A stretch of DNA of 21,774 nucleotides from Candidatus Baldrarchaeum yapensis (GTDB taxonomy: Archaea; Asgardarchaeota; Baldrarchaeia; Baldrarchaeales; Baldrarchaeaceae). Shown here in pieces: positions 14,979-21,774 of the stretch. Made by a program: the position numbers and the translations under genes. The notes under the pieces are model-generated. The model searched no databases, was not told where the DNA came from, and saw only the letters and a program-made list of their open reading frames with translations. Within the stretch, counting starts at the first letter, position 1. The number at the start of each line of letters is the position of its first letter. The stretch is from contig JAEOSH010000038.1 in NCBI GenBank assembly GCA_016840465.1, forward strand, positions 1 through 21,774, written 5' to 3'.

Positions 14979-16798
14979 CTTACAATTTTTGACATTGCAA
15001 TGTGAACCGTAGCGTTCAGTAGAAGGCCGAGCAACACCACAAGCGATGAGAACACCATCAGGTACGTTATCGATATCAGCACCGTGAAGAAACCAAACGC
15101 CAGGCTCCATTCGTCGTTCTCGGGGAAGTACCACCCCAACGTCGCGCCCCACTTGACGTAGAACCACCCGTAGACCAGAGCATTCACGATGATGATCAAT
15201 AGCAGGCCGAATAGCGATGCAAACAGGACCCTGTAAACTCTATCCTTCTCCCCGATTATGAACCTCGATGCAACACCTCCCACAACCCCGGAAACCACCG
15301 CACCTACTAACGTGAAGAGCATGATTCCGTCGTAAAACTGGTCCAGATCTTCGATTATGCTTATTGAGAAGTACCACCCTGCTCCGAAGAACGCCGACCA
15401 GAAGCCGACATAGAAGAGTGCAGCGAAGATCGCCGACGCAAATGTGACCCTCACATCGATCCTGTCCCTATAAAGGTAACATAACGCGATGATTGCCGAT
15501 AATATGACCATAATTATCGTCATCACAACCCTCTGGCGCTGCTCGATCTCCATCGCAAGTTTCAACTTCCTCATTCCCTCAAAGATCGTCGAGTACTTCT
15601 GCACAAGCTTGCTTGCTGCATTGTAGGCTTCCTGATACTTTCCGTTGAGGTAAAGCTGCTCCACGGCCTCGAGTTCGTGAGTCCCGTTAACTAAGGCGTT
15701 AACATACTCCTCCGGCATTTCCAAGATTCCAACGTTGAGTTGGTCGCTAAGCCAGGTCATCATGTTGTACTTTATCCTCGCAAGCGAGATCTCGTAAAGT
15801 GTCTTCCTCTGAACATCCTCCTCAAAGGCCTCGTAGAGAACCCTTCCCGTGGTCGCCGAGGGGAGCCTGAGCCCCAAGAAGTAGCAGATCGTCGGCGCAA
15901 TGTAGTCCTGATACACGTAATCGGATATCGTTACGTTCTTCCGAACCTTGGGACCGCTGAACACGAGAAGTATCTTACGTGCGACCTCCTCGGAACCCCC
16001 ATGCCCTCCCCTGTCTATATGTCCATGATCACTGAAGAGCACGATGAGGGCGTCGTTGTAGATTCCGGCATCCTTAAGCGCGTCTATTATCTTTCCGATG
16101 TACTGGTCCGTCTTCTCTATCGCCTTCTTGTACTGCTCGCTCACTCCACCGTACATGTGCCCGTACTCGTCAACCGTGCTGAAGTGTATCACCATGAACG
16201 TCGGTTTCACGTTCTTTATTATCTCAATAGACGTGTTGAAAACGGCCTCGTCCCACTCCTCGATTCCACCGTAGTCCTTGAGGGGTGGACCAACGTAATC
16301 CACGTACCTACCGAAGTATTGAGCGACGCCGGTATCCCCAATGTGCGCGGTCGTCCCATTGGCCTCCTTCACTATCCTGAAGATGTTGTCTATCTCCATT
16401 CCGCCGGGAAACTTCTGCCAGTTCGAAACCACTCCACTGATCGCGGGCCTCGTGCCCGTAAGTAGACACACAGTTCCGGGGTGGGAGAGCGAGGGAGTGT
16501 AGCAGAAAGCGTTGGAAAAGTATACGCCGTTCCCGAGGAGTTCATCCATGTTCGAAGTGTTCGCCTTCTTGACCATGTCGGGACGTGCGCCGTCTATGAA
16601 GATAACAATCACGTGGTTTCCGTAAGGTTGTGGTTTCTCCAAGAGCCCAGTAGTCGGCAACTTGCTGAAGTCCAAAACTGGCTCATAATCGGCCCAACTC
16701 AGGAAAACATCAACCGCACAGTAGTAGAATATCTGGAATGTCGCTGCGAACAACAAGGCAAAAGTTAGCACCAGCACCACGTACCTCGCTACCTTCAT
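14969..16798 (-). CDS. Membrane-anchored alkaline phosphatase superfamily phosphodiesterase/phosphotransferase
   Basis: A 609-aa protein with an N-terminal membrane helix (about 6-26), an outward-facing catalytic domain (about 60-320) and some five or six C-terminal membrane helices (about 424-603). The two-metal site of the nucleotide pyrophosphatase/phosphodiesterase branch is visible: Asp69 (IFIDGARPD), the likely nucleophile Ser105 in TPSLSHPGT, Asp210 and His214 (STVDEYGHMYG), Asp257-His258 (FSDHGH) and His266 (GGHGG). Such enzymes cleave phosphodiesters or transfer phospho-head-groups, for example on lipids or surface glycans. The multi-helix tail resembles the layout of lipid-linked phosphotransferases rather than soluble nucleotidases. 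GAGGGG precedes the start, and a TATA box (GTTTTAAATCG, 16831-16841) predicts a short leader. The substrate is unknown. Confidence 0.85.
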   Translation of the reverse strand: MKVARYVVLVLTFALLFAATFQIFYYCAVDVFLSWADYEPVLDFSKLPTTGLLEKPQPYGNHVIVIFIDGARPDMVKKANTSNMDELLGNGVYFSNAFCYTPSLSHPGTVCLLTGTRPAISGVVSNWQKFPGGMEIDNIFRIVKEANGTTAHIGDTGVAQYFGRYVDYVGPPLKDYGGIEEWDEAVFNTSIEIIKNVKPTFMVIHFSTVDEYGHMYGGVSEQYKKAIEKTDQYIGKIIDALKDAGIYNDALIVLFSDHGHIDRGGHGGSEEVARKILLVFSGPKVRKNVTISDYVYQDYIAPTICYFLGLRLPSATTGRVLYEAFEEDVQRKTLYEISLARIKYNMMTWLSDQLNVGILEMPEEYVNALVNGTHELEAVEQLYLNGKYQEAYNAASKLVQKYSTIFEGMRKLKLAMEIEQRQRVVMTIIMVILSAIIALCYLYRDRIDVRVTFASAIFAALFYVGFWSAFFGAGWYFSISIIEDLDQFYDGIMLFTLVGAVVSGVVGGVASRFIIGEKDRVYRVLFASLFGLLLIIIVNALVYGWFYVKWGATLGWYFPENDEWSLAFGFFTVLISITYLMVFSSLVVLLGLLLNATVHIAMSKIVRKK

Positions 16799-16912
16799 AC
16801 AGAACCCCTCAAAACTTACTCCGGCAAACTCGATTTAAAACTTCTGAACATTTTTCAATTCGACAAGCGCCTAAAAGGTGCAAGTCGGAAGGATCGCCCC
16901 ATCGACCGCAAA

Positions 16913-17025
16913 GGATAAAATATCCGGACGTTTCGGGAGAATGAAGACCCACGTTTGGACGGGAGGTGTGAGATCTCCGAAATACTATCGGAAATATCAG
17001 CAGGGTCTTGCTACCCGCCGAAACA
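16913..17025 (+). other. Structured intergenic segment, possible small RNA or leader
   Basis: The gap between the divergent phosphatase and MetRS-beta genes contains an A/T element GGATAAAATATCC (16913-16926 region) and, about 25 nt later, a sequence able to fold. AAGACCC (16944-16950) pairs with GGGTCTT (17003-17009); inside lie GGAG/CTCC and TCCGA/TCGGA hairpins. An ACA occurs at 17023-17025, but the geometry does not fit a standard H/ACA guide. The fold may be chance. Confidence 0.25.
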
Positions 17026-17082
17026 TAGGTTTAAATTTAGATGCTGCGTGAAAATCTTATCAAAACAGTGCAGGTGGTCCCC

Positions 17083-17424
17083 GTGGGTGAGAAAGAGGAA
17101 CTTTTCGATGTCGAGGAGTTCTGGAAGTTCAAGATGCGGATCGGCTTTGTGAAAAGTGCAGAAAAAGTGCCAAAGTCCAGAAAGCTAATAAAGCTTACCG
17201 TGGACTTCGGAGATGAGGAAAGGACCATAGTTGCGGGCATCGGGGACCAGTACGAGCCCAAGGACCTGGAGGGCAAGAAGATGATATTCGTTGTGAACCT
17301 TAAACCCAAAAAGTTGATGGGCGTGGAGAGCCAGGGGATGCTGGTCGTCGCCGAGGACGAAGAGGGAAAGGTCTACCTGATAACCGCCGGGGACGAGGTT
17401 CCGGTGGGCTCCAAGGTCTGGTGA
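17083..17424 (+). CDS. metG2: Methionyl-tRNA synthetase beta subunit (EMAP/Trbp111-type tRNA-binding protein)
   Basis: Free-standing tRNA-binding OB-fold protein of about 113 aa that works with the catalytic methionyl-tRNA synthetase, which in many archaea lacks its own C-terminal domain. Typical blocks: IGFVKSAEKVPKSRKLIKLTVDFG, RTIVAGIGDQYEPKDLEGK, VVNLKPKKLMGVESQGMLVVAEDE and ITAGDEVPVGSKV. The start is placed at GTG 17083. A TATA box, TTTAAATTT (17030-17038), predicts transcription from about 17060, which excludes the in-frame ATG at 17041, and AGGTGG (17072-17077) is a suitable ribosome-binding site. The stop directly abuts that of the convergent regulator gene. A CsaA-like chaperone is the alternative, but the length and sequence fit the MetRS beta form. 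Confidence 0.88.
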   Translation: MGEKEELFDVEEFWKFKMRIGFVKSAEKVPKSRKLIKLTVDFGDEERTIVAGIGDQYEPKDLEGKKMIFVVNLKPKKLMGVESQGMLVVAEDEEGKVYLITAGDEVPVGSKVW

Positions 17425-18390
17425 TCAGATGCTACACTTGAGATAGTAGCCTGTGTACGGGTCTCCCTCCAATATCCCTTCGCGCTTCAACTCACGCTTT
17501 ATTTCCAGAAAGACCTCCGGATCTACATCCTTGCCGTACAGCTCCCTGAACTTGGGAGAAATGCACCTTTCCACAAGCTCTATCTCGCTCATCGGACCAT
17601 CCGAAGACCTCAAGCACTCTATCACTATTTTCTTCAAAACCTCCTTGGGATCCCTGTTCTCCTCCTCAATCAACTTTATAAGCCTCGCAAGGGCGGACGC
17701 CACCCTTCTGCCCTCGTCCGTCAACTCCATGATCGGCGCCCTCTTGACGCGCGAGACAACACCCTTCCTCAACAGGCTGTTTACTCTCTTGTACACGGTC
17801 CTGGGCTTTATGCGTGCTCTCTTGATTATTTCCTTCACCGGCGCCATCTTAAGCTCCTTGAGTATGTTGAAGACCTCGAGTTCGCTCTCCCTCGAGCAGA
17901 GCGACGGGTCCTCCTTCTCGATCTTGAAGAAGTTCCCGGCCCGACTCTTAACAACGTACTTCGAAATCCTTCCTATGATACGGGAGATCTCGTTCCACCG
18001 CAGATTCCCCAGAACCTCCCTCACGTCCCTGGGTCCGTCGATCAGCGAGACGAGAGCCAACTCCTCGTAGCACTTGCTGCCATACGGAAACTCGCTCAAG
18101 AAGTACAACTTGTCCAGCATTTTGAAGATCCTTCTACCGAACGCGGTCAACTCAAAGCAACCATCGTCTCTCCTGCTCAGGATCCCCACCCTGATTAGAG
18201 GATCGATGTAACATGTCAGAATAGTGTGCTTGCTGTGAACATGCCCCCTCGCCTTCAACTGCCTCTGCAACTCGGCGATGTCCATCCCACCATTTTCCCC
18301 AAGAAGAAGAATTATGCTCCGCCGGCTGTTGTTCTTAAGTGCATTCAGCACCCTGCATACCGTGTCCCACGAACTCCCAATGACCCGCAT
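17425..18390 (-). CDS. Multi-winged-helix protein, probable transcription regulator
   Basis: A 321-aa protein without membrane segments, built of repeated winged-helix-like units. One lies at about 12-82 (RRSIILLLGENGG, IAELQRQLKARG, IDPLIRVGILSRRDDGCFELT). Another is at about 170-232 (LEVFNILKELKMAPVKEIIKRA, RTVYKRVNSLLRKGVVSRV, MELTDEGRRVASAL). A third, weaker unit is at about 252-318. The pattern of helix, recognition helix and basic wing suggests DNA binding, as in archaeal ArsR/TrmB-like regulators, but I cannot place it in a named family and see no effector domain. ATG 18390 is chosen over the longer frame to 18489. A TATA box (TTTTAAATG, about 18435-18443) predicts transcription from about 18413, and GGTGA precedes this ATG. 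Target genes are unknown. Confidence 0.7.
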   Translation of the reverse strand: MRVIGSSWDTVCRVLNALKNNSRRSIILLLGENGGMDIAELQRQLKARGHVHSKHTILTCYIDPLIRVGILSRRDDGCFELTAFGRRIFKMLDKLYFLSEFPYGSKCYEELALVSLIDGPRDVREVLGNLRWNEISRIIGRISKYVVKSRAGNFFKIEKEDPSLCSRESELEVFNILKELKMAPVKEIIKRARIKPRTVYKRVNSLLRKGVVSRVKRAPIMELTDEGRRVASALARLIKLIEEENRDPKEVLKKIVIECLRSSDGPMSEIELVERCISPKFRELYGKDVDPEVFLEIKRELKREGILEGDPYTGYYLKCSI

Positions 18391-18489
18391 GTTCACCACT
18401 ACATCACTTCTACTATTATGCATTTTGAATGTAGCATTTAAAAGCACTTCCTTCAGATTGTAGATAACTACTCGCATTAAGCTACACAC

Positions 18490-19085
18490 ATTCGCATCGG
18501 CTCCGCATCACGTGTATTCGACAAACCGCTCAATGGAAGTCGAGATCGGAGACGTATAACCAACGGGGTCGTAAAGGGGTCCAAATCGCTGCAAACCCAG
18601 AGAGCAAAACCCCAAGAATAATCTTATCGGACATGAAGCCTTTCGATAAGAGCAGGAGGACCTTGTGACGCCTGAAAAGGATGTCCATTGGATGCCTACC
18701 ATCTTGAGGACAACTAGCATAGTAGGGAGAGCAGGGCATAATAGCCGAGAATCCCGAAGGGTAATACAAATCTTCGTATTCGTGGCTCTACCGTCCACGA
18801 ATCTTGCTAAGAACTTTGTCCGGCGAGAAAGGAATAAACGCGACGGGGGCCATTACTGGGCAAGTGTCCAGCGAAATAACAGCAGGCACTACTGAAGAAG
18901 ACCGAAAACGTCGAAAATCCCGCGTATATGTGGCGAATTTGCTGTCTGCGGAAGTGCTTCTTGCATTGGGGACAATTGCATCAGGCGGTTCGTGTGGCGG
19001 GGGCGCCCCCTCCGCGGTGATAGATTTTAGAATTTAACGTGGAAAGCTATAATAACTGGATGCTTAAGGATAAAAGTGAGCAATA
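18490..19085. other. Gene-free stretch of about 600 nt
   Basis: No recognisable protein or RNA gene. A plus-strand frame from GTG 18665 has GGAGGACC just upstream but its product (76 aa) looks random, as do overlapping frames on both strands. GGGGGC-GCCCCC (18999-19010) is a perfect 12-bp palindrome followed by GTGATAGATTTTAGAATTTAA, which resembles a hairpin terminator and could mark the end of an unrecognised plus-strand transcript. The right end holds the promoter of the Lrp gene. Archaeal RNase P RNA, SRP RNA and tRNA signatures were looked for and not seen. Confidence 0.4.
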
Positions 19086-19109
19086 CCTCAAAGCTAGGGA
19101 GGACACCAC

Positions 19110-19679
19110 GTGACTCTCGACCATCTGGACAAGAGGCTGATCGAACTCCTCACGAGGGACGGGAGACTGACGCTGACCGAGATAGGCAGGATTCTCGGAA
19201 TATCGCACGTGGCCGCGGGAAAGCGCCTGAGGTCGTTGATAAACAGGGGGATAATAAAGGTCGGCGCCCAGCTGAATCTCAAGAAGATGGGGATAAAGAT
19301 AGCGGTGATAATGGCGGAGGTCGAGAGCAACCGCAAGATGCTCGAAATCGCGGAGAGGTTCTCCAAATGCCCGCGCATGATCCTCCTATGCTCGACCACC
19401 GGTAGGTACAACCTCCTGGGGCTCATGATCGCCGAAAACATGGACACGCTGGAAAGTGTTGTCAACACCTGCGCATTCAGAACCTACGAGGGAATCAGAA
19501 AGAGCGAGGTGCACGTCACCGACATGATATTTCACCCGGAGTTCTTCCCACTGATGGTTATTTCCGAGAAAAAGGAGAAAACGCCGCCATGTGGGGCTGA
19601 TTGTGGAAACTGCGAAAGATACAAGAACAATAAATGCCTGGCATGCCCTCTCACTGTGTTTTACAAGGGCCCCATTTGA
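19110..19679 (+). CDS. Lrp/AsnC family transcription regulator with C-terminal Cys-rich metal-binding tail
   Basis: Transcription factor with an AsnC-type helix-turn-helix at about 4-50 (LDKRLIELLTRDGRLTLTEIG, ISHVAAGKRLRSLINRG) and a RAM/ligand domain at about 60-150. The last 30 residues add five cysteines: Cys161, Cys165, Cys168, Cys176 and Cys179, in the pattern C-x3-C-x2-C-x7-C-x2-C, followed by a final TVFYKG. Ordinary Lrp proteins end near residue 150, so this tail is an added module that probably binds Fe-S or Zn and could make the regulator sensitive to redox or metals. The GTG start has GGGAGGA upstream with 6-nt spacing. It appears as a single gene; its targets cannot be deduced. 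Confidence 0.88.
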   Translation: MTLDHLDKRLIELLTRDGRLTLTEIGRILGISHVAAGKRLRSLINRGIIKVGAQLNLKKMGIKIAVIMAEVESNRKMLEIAERFSKCPRMILLCSTTGRYNLLGLMIAENMDTLESVVNTCAFRTYEGIRKSEVHVTDMIFHPEFFPLMVISEKKEKTPPCGADCGNCERYKNNKCLACPLTVFYKGPI

Positions 19680-19744
19680 TCTCACGGACGCAGAACTATC
19701 ATTTTATCTCGTACGTTTTCTTCGCCGAAGTCTCGGGATGGAAA

Positions 19745-19806
19745 AATATTTGAAAATTTACCACATATTTATAAATATTCTCCAATATTACTTAAATCAA
19801 TGGTGA
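19745..19806 (+). promoter_or_regulatory. Promoter of the AbrB/PIN pair with AT palindromes
   Basis: ATATTTATAAATAT (19765-19778) is a perfect 14-bp palindrome that includes the TATA box TTTATAAAT. AATATT recurs at 19745, 19774 and 19784, the last two exactly 10 bp apart. GGTGA (19802-19806) is the ribosome-binding site for the GTG at 19813. Autoregulation by the AbrB-type antitoxin at these repeats is likely but inferred. Confidence 0.5.
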
Positions 19807-19812
19807 AATGCT

Positions 19813-20046
19813 GTGATAATAGCAAAAATAGATTCGCAACGTAGGTTGTACCTTCCTAAGTCTCTGGGAATATCGGAGAAGAAGGTAATAATAATTCCCA
19901 TTGGGCGGGCATATCTGATGATCCCAGTACCCGAGAAGGCCATAGAAATAGATGTGAAGAAGGATAGCCATGAACTTCTGAAATTGGCGGATAAGCGTGC
20001 GAAGGAAGATGTCATTTCGAGGGCAAGACGTAGAGGACAGCTGTGA
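19813..20046 (+). CDS. AbrB/SpoVT-type antitoxin (VapB-like)
   Basis: Small antitoxin of 77 aa. Residues 1 to about 45 have the swapped-hairpin AbrB pattern (IDSQRRLYLPKSLGISEKKVIIIPIG, then LMIPVPEKAIEIDV). The C-terminal part is a charged helix ending in RARRRGQL that would bind the toxin's active-site groove. A GTG start with GGTGA 6 nt upstream is used. The PIN toxin begins 9 nt after the stop, in the same operon. Its promoter carries palindromes suited to autorepression. Confidence 0.82.
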   Translation: MIIAKIDSQRRLYLPKSLGISEKKVIIIPIGRAYLMIPVPEKAIEIDVKKDSHELLKLADKRAKEDVISRARRRGQL

Positions 20047-20055
20047 GGGGATGAC

Positions 20056-20487
20056 ATGTTAATAGAGTCCGACATCCTAGTCGCGTACCTAAAAAAGGAG
20101 GACTGGCTGAAAAGCGTTGCAACGCGCGTAATTGAAGACGCAAAAAGTGGGAAGTTCGGAAGGGTGCAGGTATCGACGGAGGTTTTTCACGAACTATACT
20201 ATGTCTTCTCCGAGTATACTTCTCTAGACGTGATAGCGACGGACTTTGCCCATATAATCGGGTTGAAAAACGTGGAGATAGTTCCTGCAACTGCAGAGAT
20301 ATACCTTTCGGCGATAAACCTGATGCTCATGTATAATATTTCATCGATATTCGACGCAATCTACGCCGCCACAGCCCTTTCTCCCATGGTGCCCGATAAC
20401 ACCATTCTTTCGACCGATAGAGTCTACGACAGAATACCCGGGATAAAAAGGATAGACCCGAGGTCGATGTACTCCGAGCACATATGA
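20056..20487 (+). CDS. vapC: PIN-domain ribonuclease toxin (VapC family), second locus
   Basis: PIN-domain RNase of 143 aa, the toxin partner of the preceding AbrB-type antitoxin. The acidic catalytic residues are Asp6 (IESDILVAYL), Glu46 (VFHELYYVF), Asp100 (SIFDAIYAATAL) and Asp121 (LSTDRVYDRI). GAGGGGATGAC ahead of the ATG provides the ribosome-binding site. It is not closely similar to the PIN protein at 7463-7954, so the two loci are independent rather than a recent duplication. Confidence 0.88.
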   Translation: MLIESDILVAYLKKEDWLKSVATRVIEDAKSGKFGRVQVSTEVFHELYYVFSEYTSLDVIATDFAHIIGLKNVEIVPATAEIYLSAINLMLMYNISSIFDAIYAATALSPMVPDNTILSTDRVYDRIPGIKRIDPRSMYSEHI

Positions 20488-20569
20488 ACTAGTAATGTGG
20501 GTTGTTTGGATCTCGCGAAAAAGAAGTAGTAAGGTGCATCGTACCTGATCGTAACGCCCATCACCAACC

Positions 20570-21358
20570 TCAGGCAACGATCCTCCGTGGGTTCTTGAAC
20601 AGCATCAACTCTCCCCTACCGGCCCTCAGCGTAAACTCTCCCTTCTTAACCGCCTCAACTCTCCTCTTTATCCTATCCTTGATGTCCGAGTAGTACTTCA
20701 GCATCGCGGCGAACATCAGGGTGACGCGGGTGAGGACCTCATTCGCGGCCGCCTCCTCGTCATAAAACTTGACGTCTATCCTGCCACCCAGATCCAGAAC
20801 CTTCCCGTCAAGCGAAGCTACGGCCTTCTTCTCTCCCCCTTTCAAGAGCTCCCAGTCGGATCCGAGCGTAAACACCTTCTCCTTGAAAATGTAAACCGGG
20901 AACTCCTTCGTCTTCTTGTCGTAGTACGTGAACATCATCACATCCCCGTACTTGAATGGCCTCCGAGCCTTCTCGACCCATATCAGGTACTCGTACCCCG
21001 GAACCATGACCACAAACGAGGGCAGAACGTCGTTCGCCGAGAGGCTCCTCATCGTCTCCAGTGTGACGATCTCCTCTATCGATCCCATCCATCTGCCCTC
21101 CGAGGTGAACGCCCTCACCACAAGACGACCCCTGAGCTCGTTCTCTCCCTTCTTGGACCTCCCGCGCCAGACGTTCTCCCGCCTCGCAACGATCCCGACC
21201 TTTTTATCCTCCTCCTCAATCGCGCCGTAGATATCCATGTCCCTCGTAAACATCCGACTCTTCGCCATCCACTGCTCCTTTTGCCTTATCCCGATCTCCT
21301 CTCCGTGAAGTCCGGTCGCCCAGAAGTCAACAACAAATTTCTTGACCGTGCGGGGCAC
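20570..21358 (-). CDS. Hypothetical protein, 262 aa
   Basis: I do not recognise this protein. It is soluble by appearance, strongly charged, and rich in beta-strand-like segments in the first two thirds (KKVGIVARRENVW, GRLVVRAFTSEGRW, SFVVMVPGYEYLIWVEKA). A helical, basic C-terminal part follows (MLKYYSDIKDRIKRRVEAVKKG), ending in FTLRAGRGELMLFKNPRR. There is no signal peptide or membrane helix. It starts with GTG preceded by GGGGGAT, and GATAAAATTTG (21398-21408, minus strand) is a possible TATA box. The codon use matches real genes of the window and the frame is long and clean, so it is very likely expressed. It stands alone between the VapBC pair and an sRNA gene. Confidence 0.75.
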   Translation of the reverse strand: MPRTVKKFVVDFWATGLHGEEIGIRQKEQWMAKSRMFTRDMDIYGAIEEEDKKVGIVARRENVWRGRSKKGENELRGRLVVRAFTSEGRWMGSIEEIVTLETMRSLSANDVLPSFVVMVPGYEYLIWVEKARRPFKYGDVMMFTYYDKKTKEFPVYIFKEKVFTLGSDWELLKGGEKKAVASLDGKVLDLGGRIDVKFYDEEAAANEVLTRVTLMFAAMLKYYSDIKDRIKRRVEAVKKGEFTLRAGRGELMLFKNPRRIVA

Positions 21359-21504
21359 CGCAATCCCCCTTGTTTTCCTTTAATATCTTCTCCATCCCAA
21401 ATTTTATCAACTTTTCTTAGTCGGGAGAATCCGCCCACCCCTCACCACAATCTCGGAAAACCACGACATGGTACCGCAAAGGGGACCGACACCCGGACAA
21501 GTAA

Positions 21505-21514
21505 ACATATAACT
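21505..21514 (+). promoter_or_regulatory. TATA box of the box C/D sRNA
   Basis: ACATATAACT is centred about 25 nt before the first base of the predicted sRNA (21534), the standard archaeal TATA-to-start distance. No coding gene follows on the plus strand, so the promoter fits an independent sRNA transcript. Confidence 0.5.
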
Positions 21515-21533
21515 CCCGGCATTCCAGTTTATA

Positions 21534-21593
21534 GGGGCGATGAAGAGCCTCCAATCATCTGAGAGGTGAAGAAGTTATCCCCGCCTGAGCCCC
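21534..21593 (+). ncRNA. Box C/D guide sRNA (predicted)
   Basis: A 60-nt element has all parts of an archaeal 2'-O-methylation guide RNA, in order: terminal stem GGGGC (21534-21538), box C GCGATGA (21537-21543, one change from RTGATGA), guide 1 (21544-21558), box D' CTGA (21559-21562), box C' GTGAAGA (21566-21572, one change), guide 2 (21573-21584), box D CTGA (21585-21588), and GCCCC (21589-21593) closing the stem. Such RNAs bind L7Ae, Nop5 and fibrillarin. The second guide, GTTATCCCCG, is complementary to CGGGGATAAC, which I recall as the conserved 23S rRNA peptidyl-transferase segment near E. coli 2443-2452. The N+5 rule would then place the methyl on the third G of GGGG, near G2446. The target of guide 1 is not identified. 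Confidence 0.7.
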
Positions 21594-21641
21594 ACTCCAT
21601 AAGGATCAATGATCCGAATGAAATTTTGGGACATGGGACAC

Positions 21642-21774
21642 TTAGAGCAGAAAGAGACCGCCTTTTATTACGACCTCGCCCTTTATCACATCTAGTTCTA
21701 TCCCCCAAGTCTCCATAGTCGGCGCCCCTATTATCAAATCCGGAAGCCGCATCTCCTTTTCACCAACGAAAACC
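21642..21774 (-). CDS. Retropepsin-like aspartic protease family protein (partial, N-terminus beyond window)
   Basis: Only the last 43 codons are present; the frame runs off the right edge with codons starting at 21773 and ends at TAA (21642-21644). The C-terminal segment RLPDLIIGAPTMETWGIELD followed by GEVVIKGG resembles the end of clan AA (retropepsin-like) aspartic proteases found as stand-alone genes in archaea and bacteria, with the hydrophobic-hydrophobic-Gly strand (LIIGAPTM) of that fold. The catalytic DTG would be upstream and is not visible, so this identification rests on a short match. Confidence 0.5.
   Translation of the reverse strand, partial: VFVGEKEMRLPDLIIGAPTMETWGIELDVIKGEVVIKGGLFLL

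Noticed and set aside
18665-18895. 76-codon plus-strand frame starting at GTG with GGAGGACC upstream
   Set aside because: The ribosome-binding site is good, but the product shows no recognisable pattern and frames of similar quality lie on the other strand; not called as a gene.

Overview
The window comes from a thermophilic-looking archaeon. The grounds are: TATA boxes about 25 nt ahead of the inferred transcript starts, GGAGG/GGTGAT ribosome-binding sites, heavy AGG/AGA/ATA codon use, an archaeal-type triosephosphate isomerase, a free-standing methionyl-tRNA synthetase beta subunit, a box C/D sRNA, an ADP-forming acyl-CoA synthetase subunit, and domains of the formaldehyde-activating enzyme (Fae), which implies tetrahydromethanopterin C1 chemistry. 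An archaeoglobal or korarchaeal origin would fit, but the sequence read by eye does not settle the lineage.

Layout. 1-2775: a phosphate-uptake locus, with pstS-pstC on the minus strand diverging from an AbrB-PhoU regulator. 2772-7447: acyl-CoA metabolism. An acetyl-CoA synthetase (ADP-forming) alpha subunit is followed, after a 745-nt gene-free stretch, by two tandem MaoC hydratases and a 4-hydroxybutyryl-CoA dehydratase with all its cluster ligands. This set could take 4-hydroxybutyryl-CoA to crotonyl-CoA, 3-hydroxybutyryl-CoA and (with enzymes elsewhere) acetyl-CoA, from which ATP could be made. 7463-10051: a VapBC pair with a clear operator, a 3-methyladenine DNA glycosylase, and an MNT/HEPN pair whose HEPN gene is frameshifted.

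10348-14948 is the most unusual part. A U32-peptidase-like TIM-barrel protein is followed by two tandem proteins that each join an N-terminal DapA/NAL-type class I aldolase to a C-terminal Fae domain, and then by triosephosphate isomerase. Copy 2 keeps the Fae catalytic His and the C-terminal HPF motif but has lost the GPxQ segment. Copy 1 keeps GPxQ but has lost the His and the tail. The fusion suggests an aldolase that releases or consumes formaldehyde and passes it to or from a pterin within one complex. This is a hypothesis.

14969-21774: a membrane-anchored alkaline-phosphatase-superfamily enzyme, the MetRS beta subunit, a multi-winged-helix protein, a 600-nt gene-free stretch, an Lrp/AsnC regulator with a Cys-rich tail, an AbrB/PIN toxin-antitoxin pair, an unrecognised 262-aa protein, a box C/D sRNA whose D guide appears to match the 23S rRNA peptidyl-transferase loop, and the tail of an aspartic-protease-like gene cut by the window edge. 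No tRNA, rRNA, CRISPR array or intact insertion sequence was seen.
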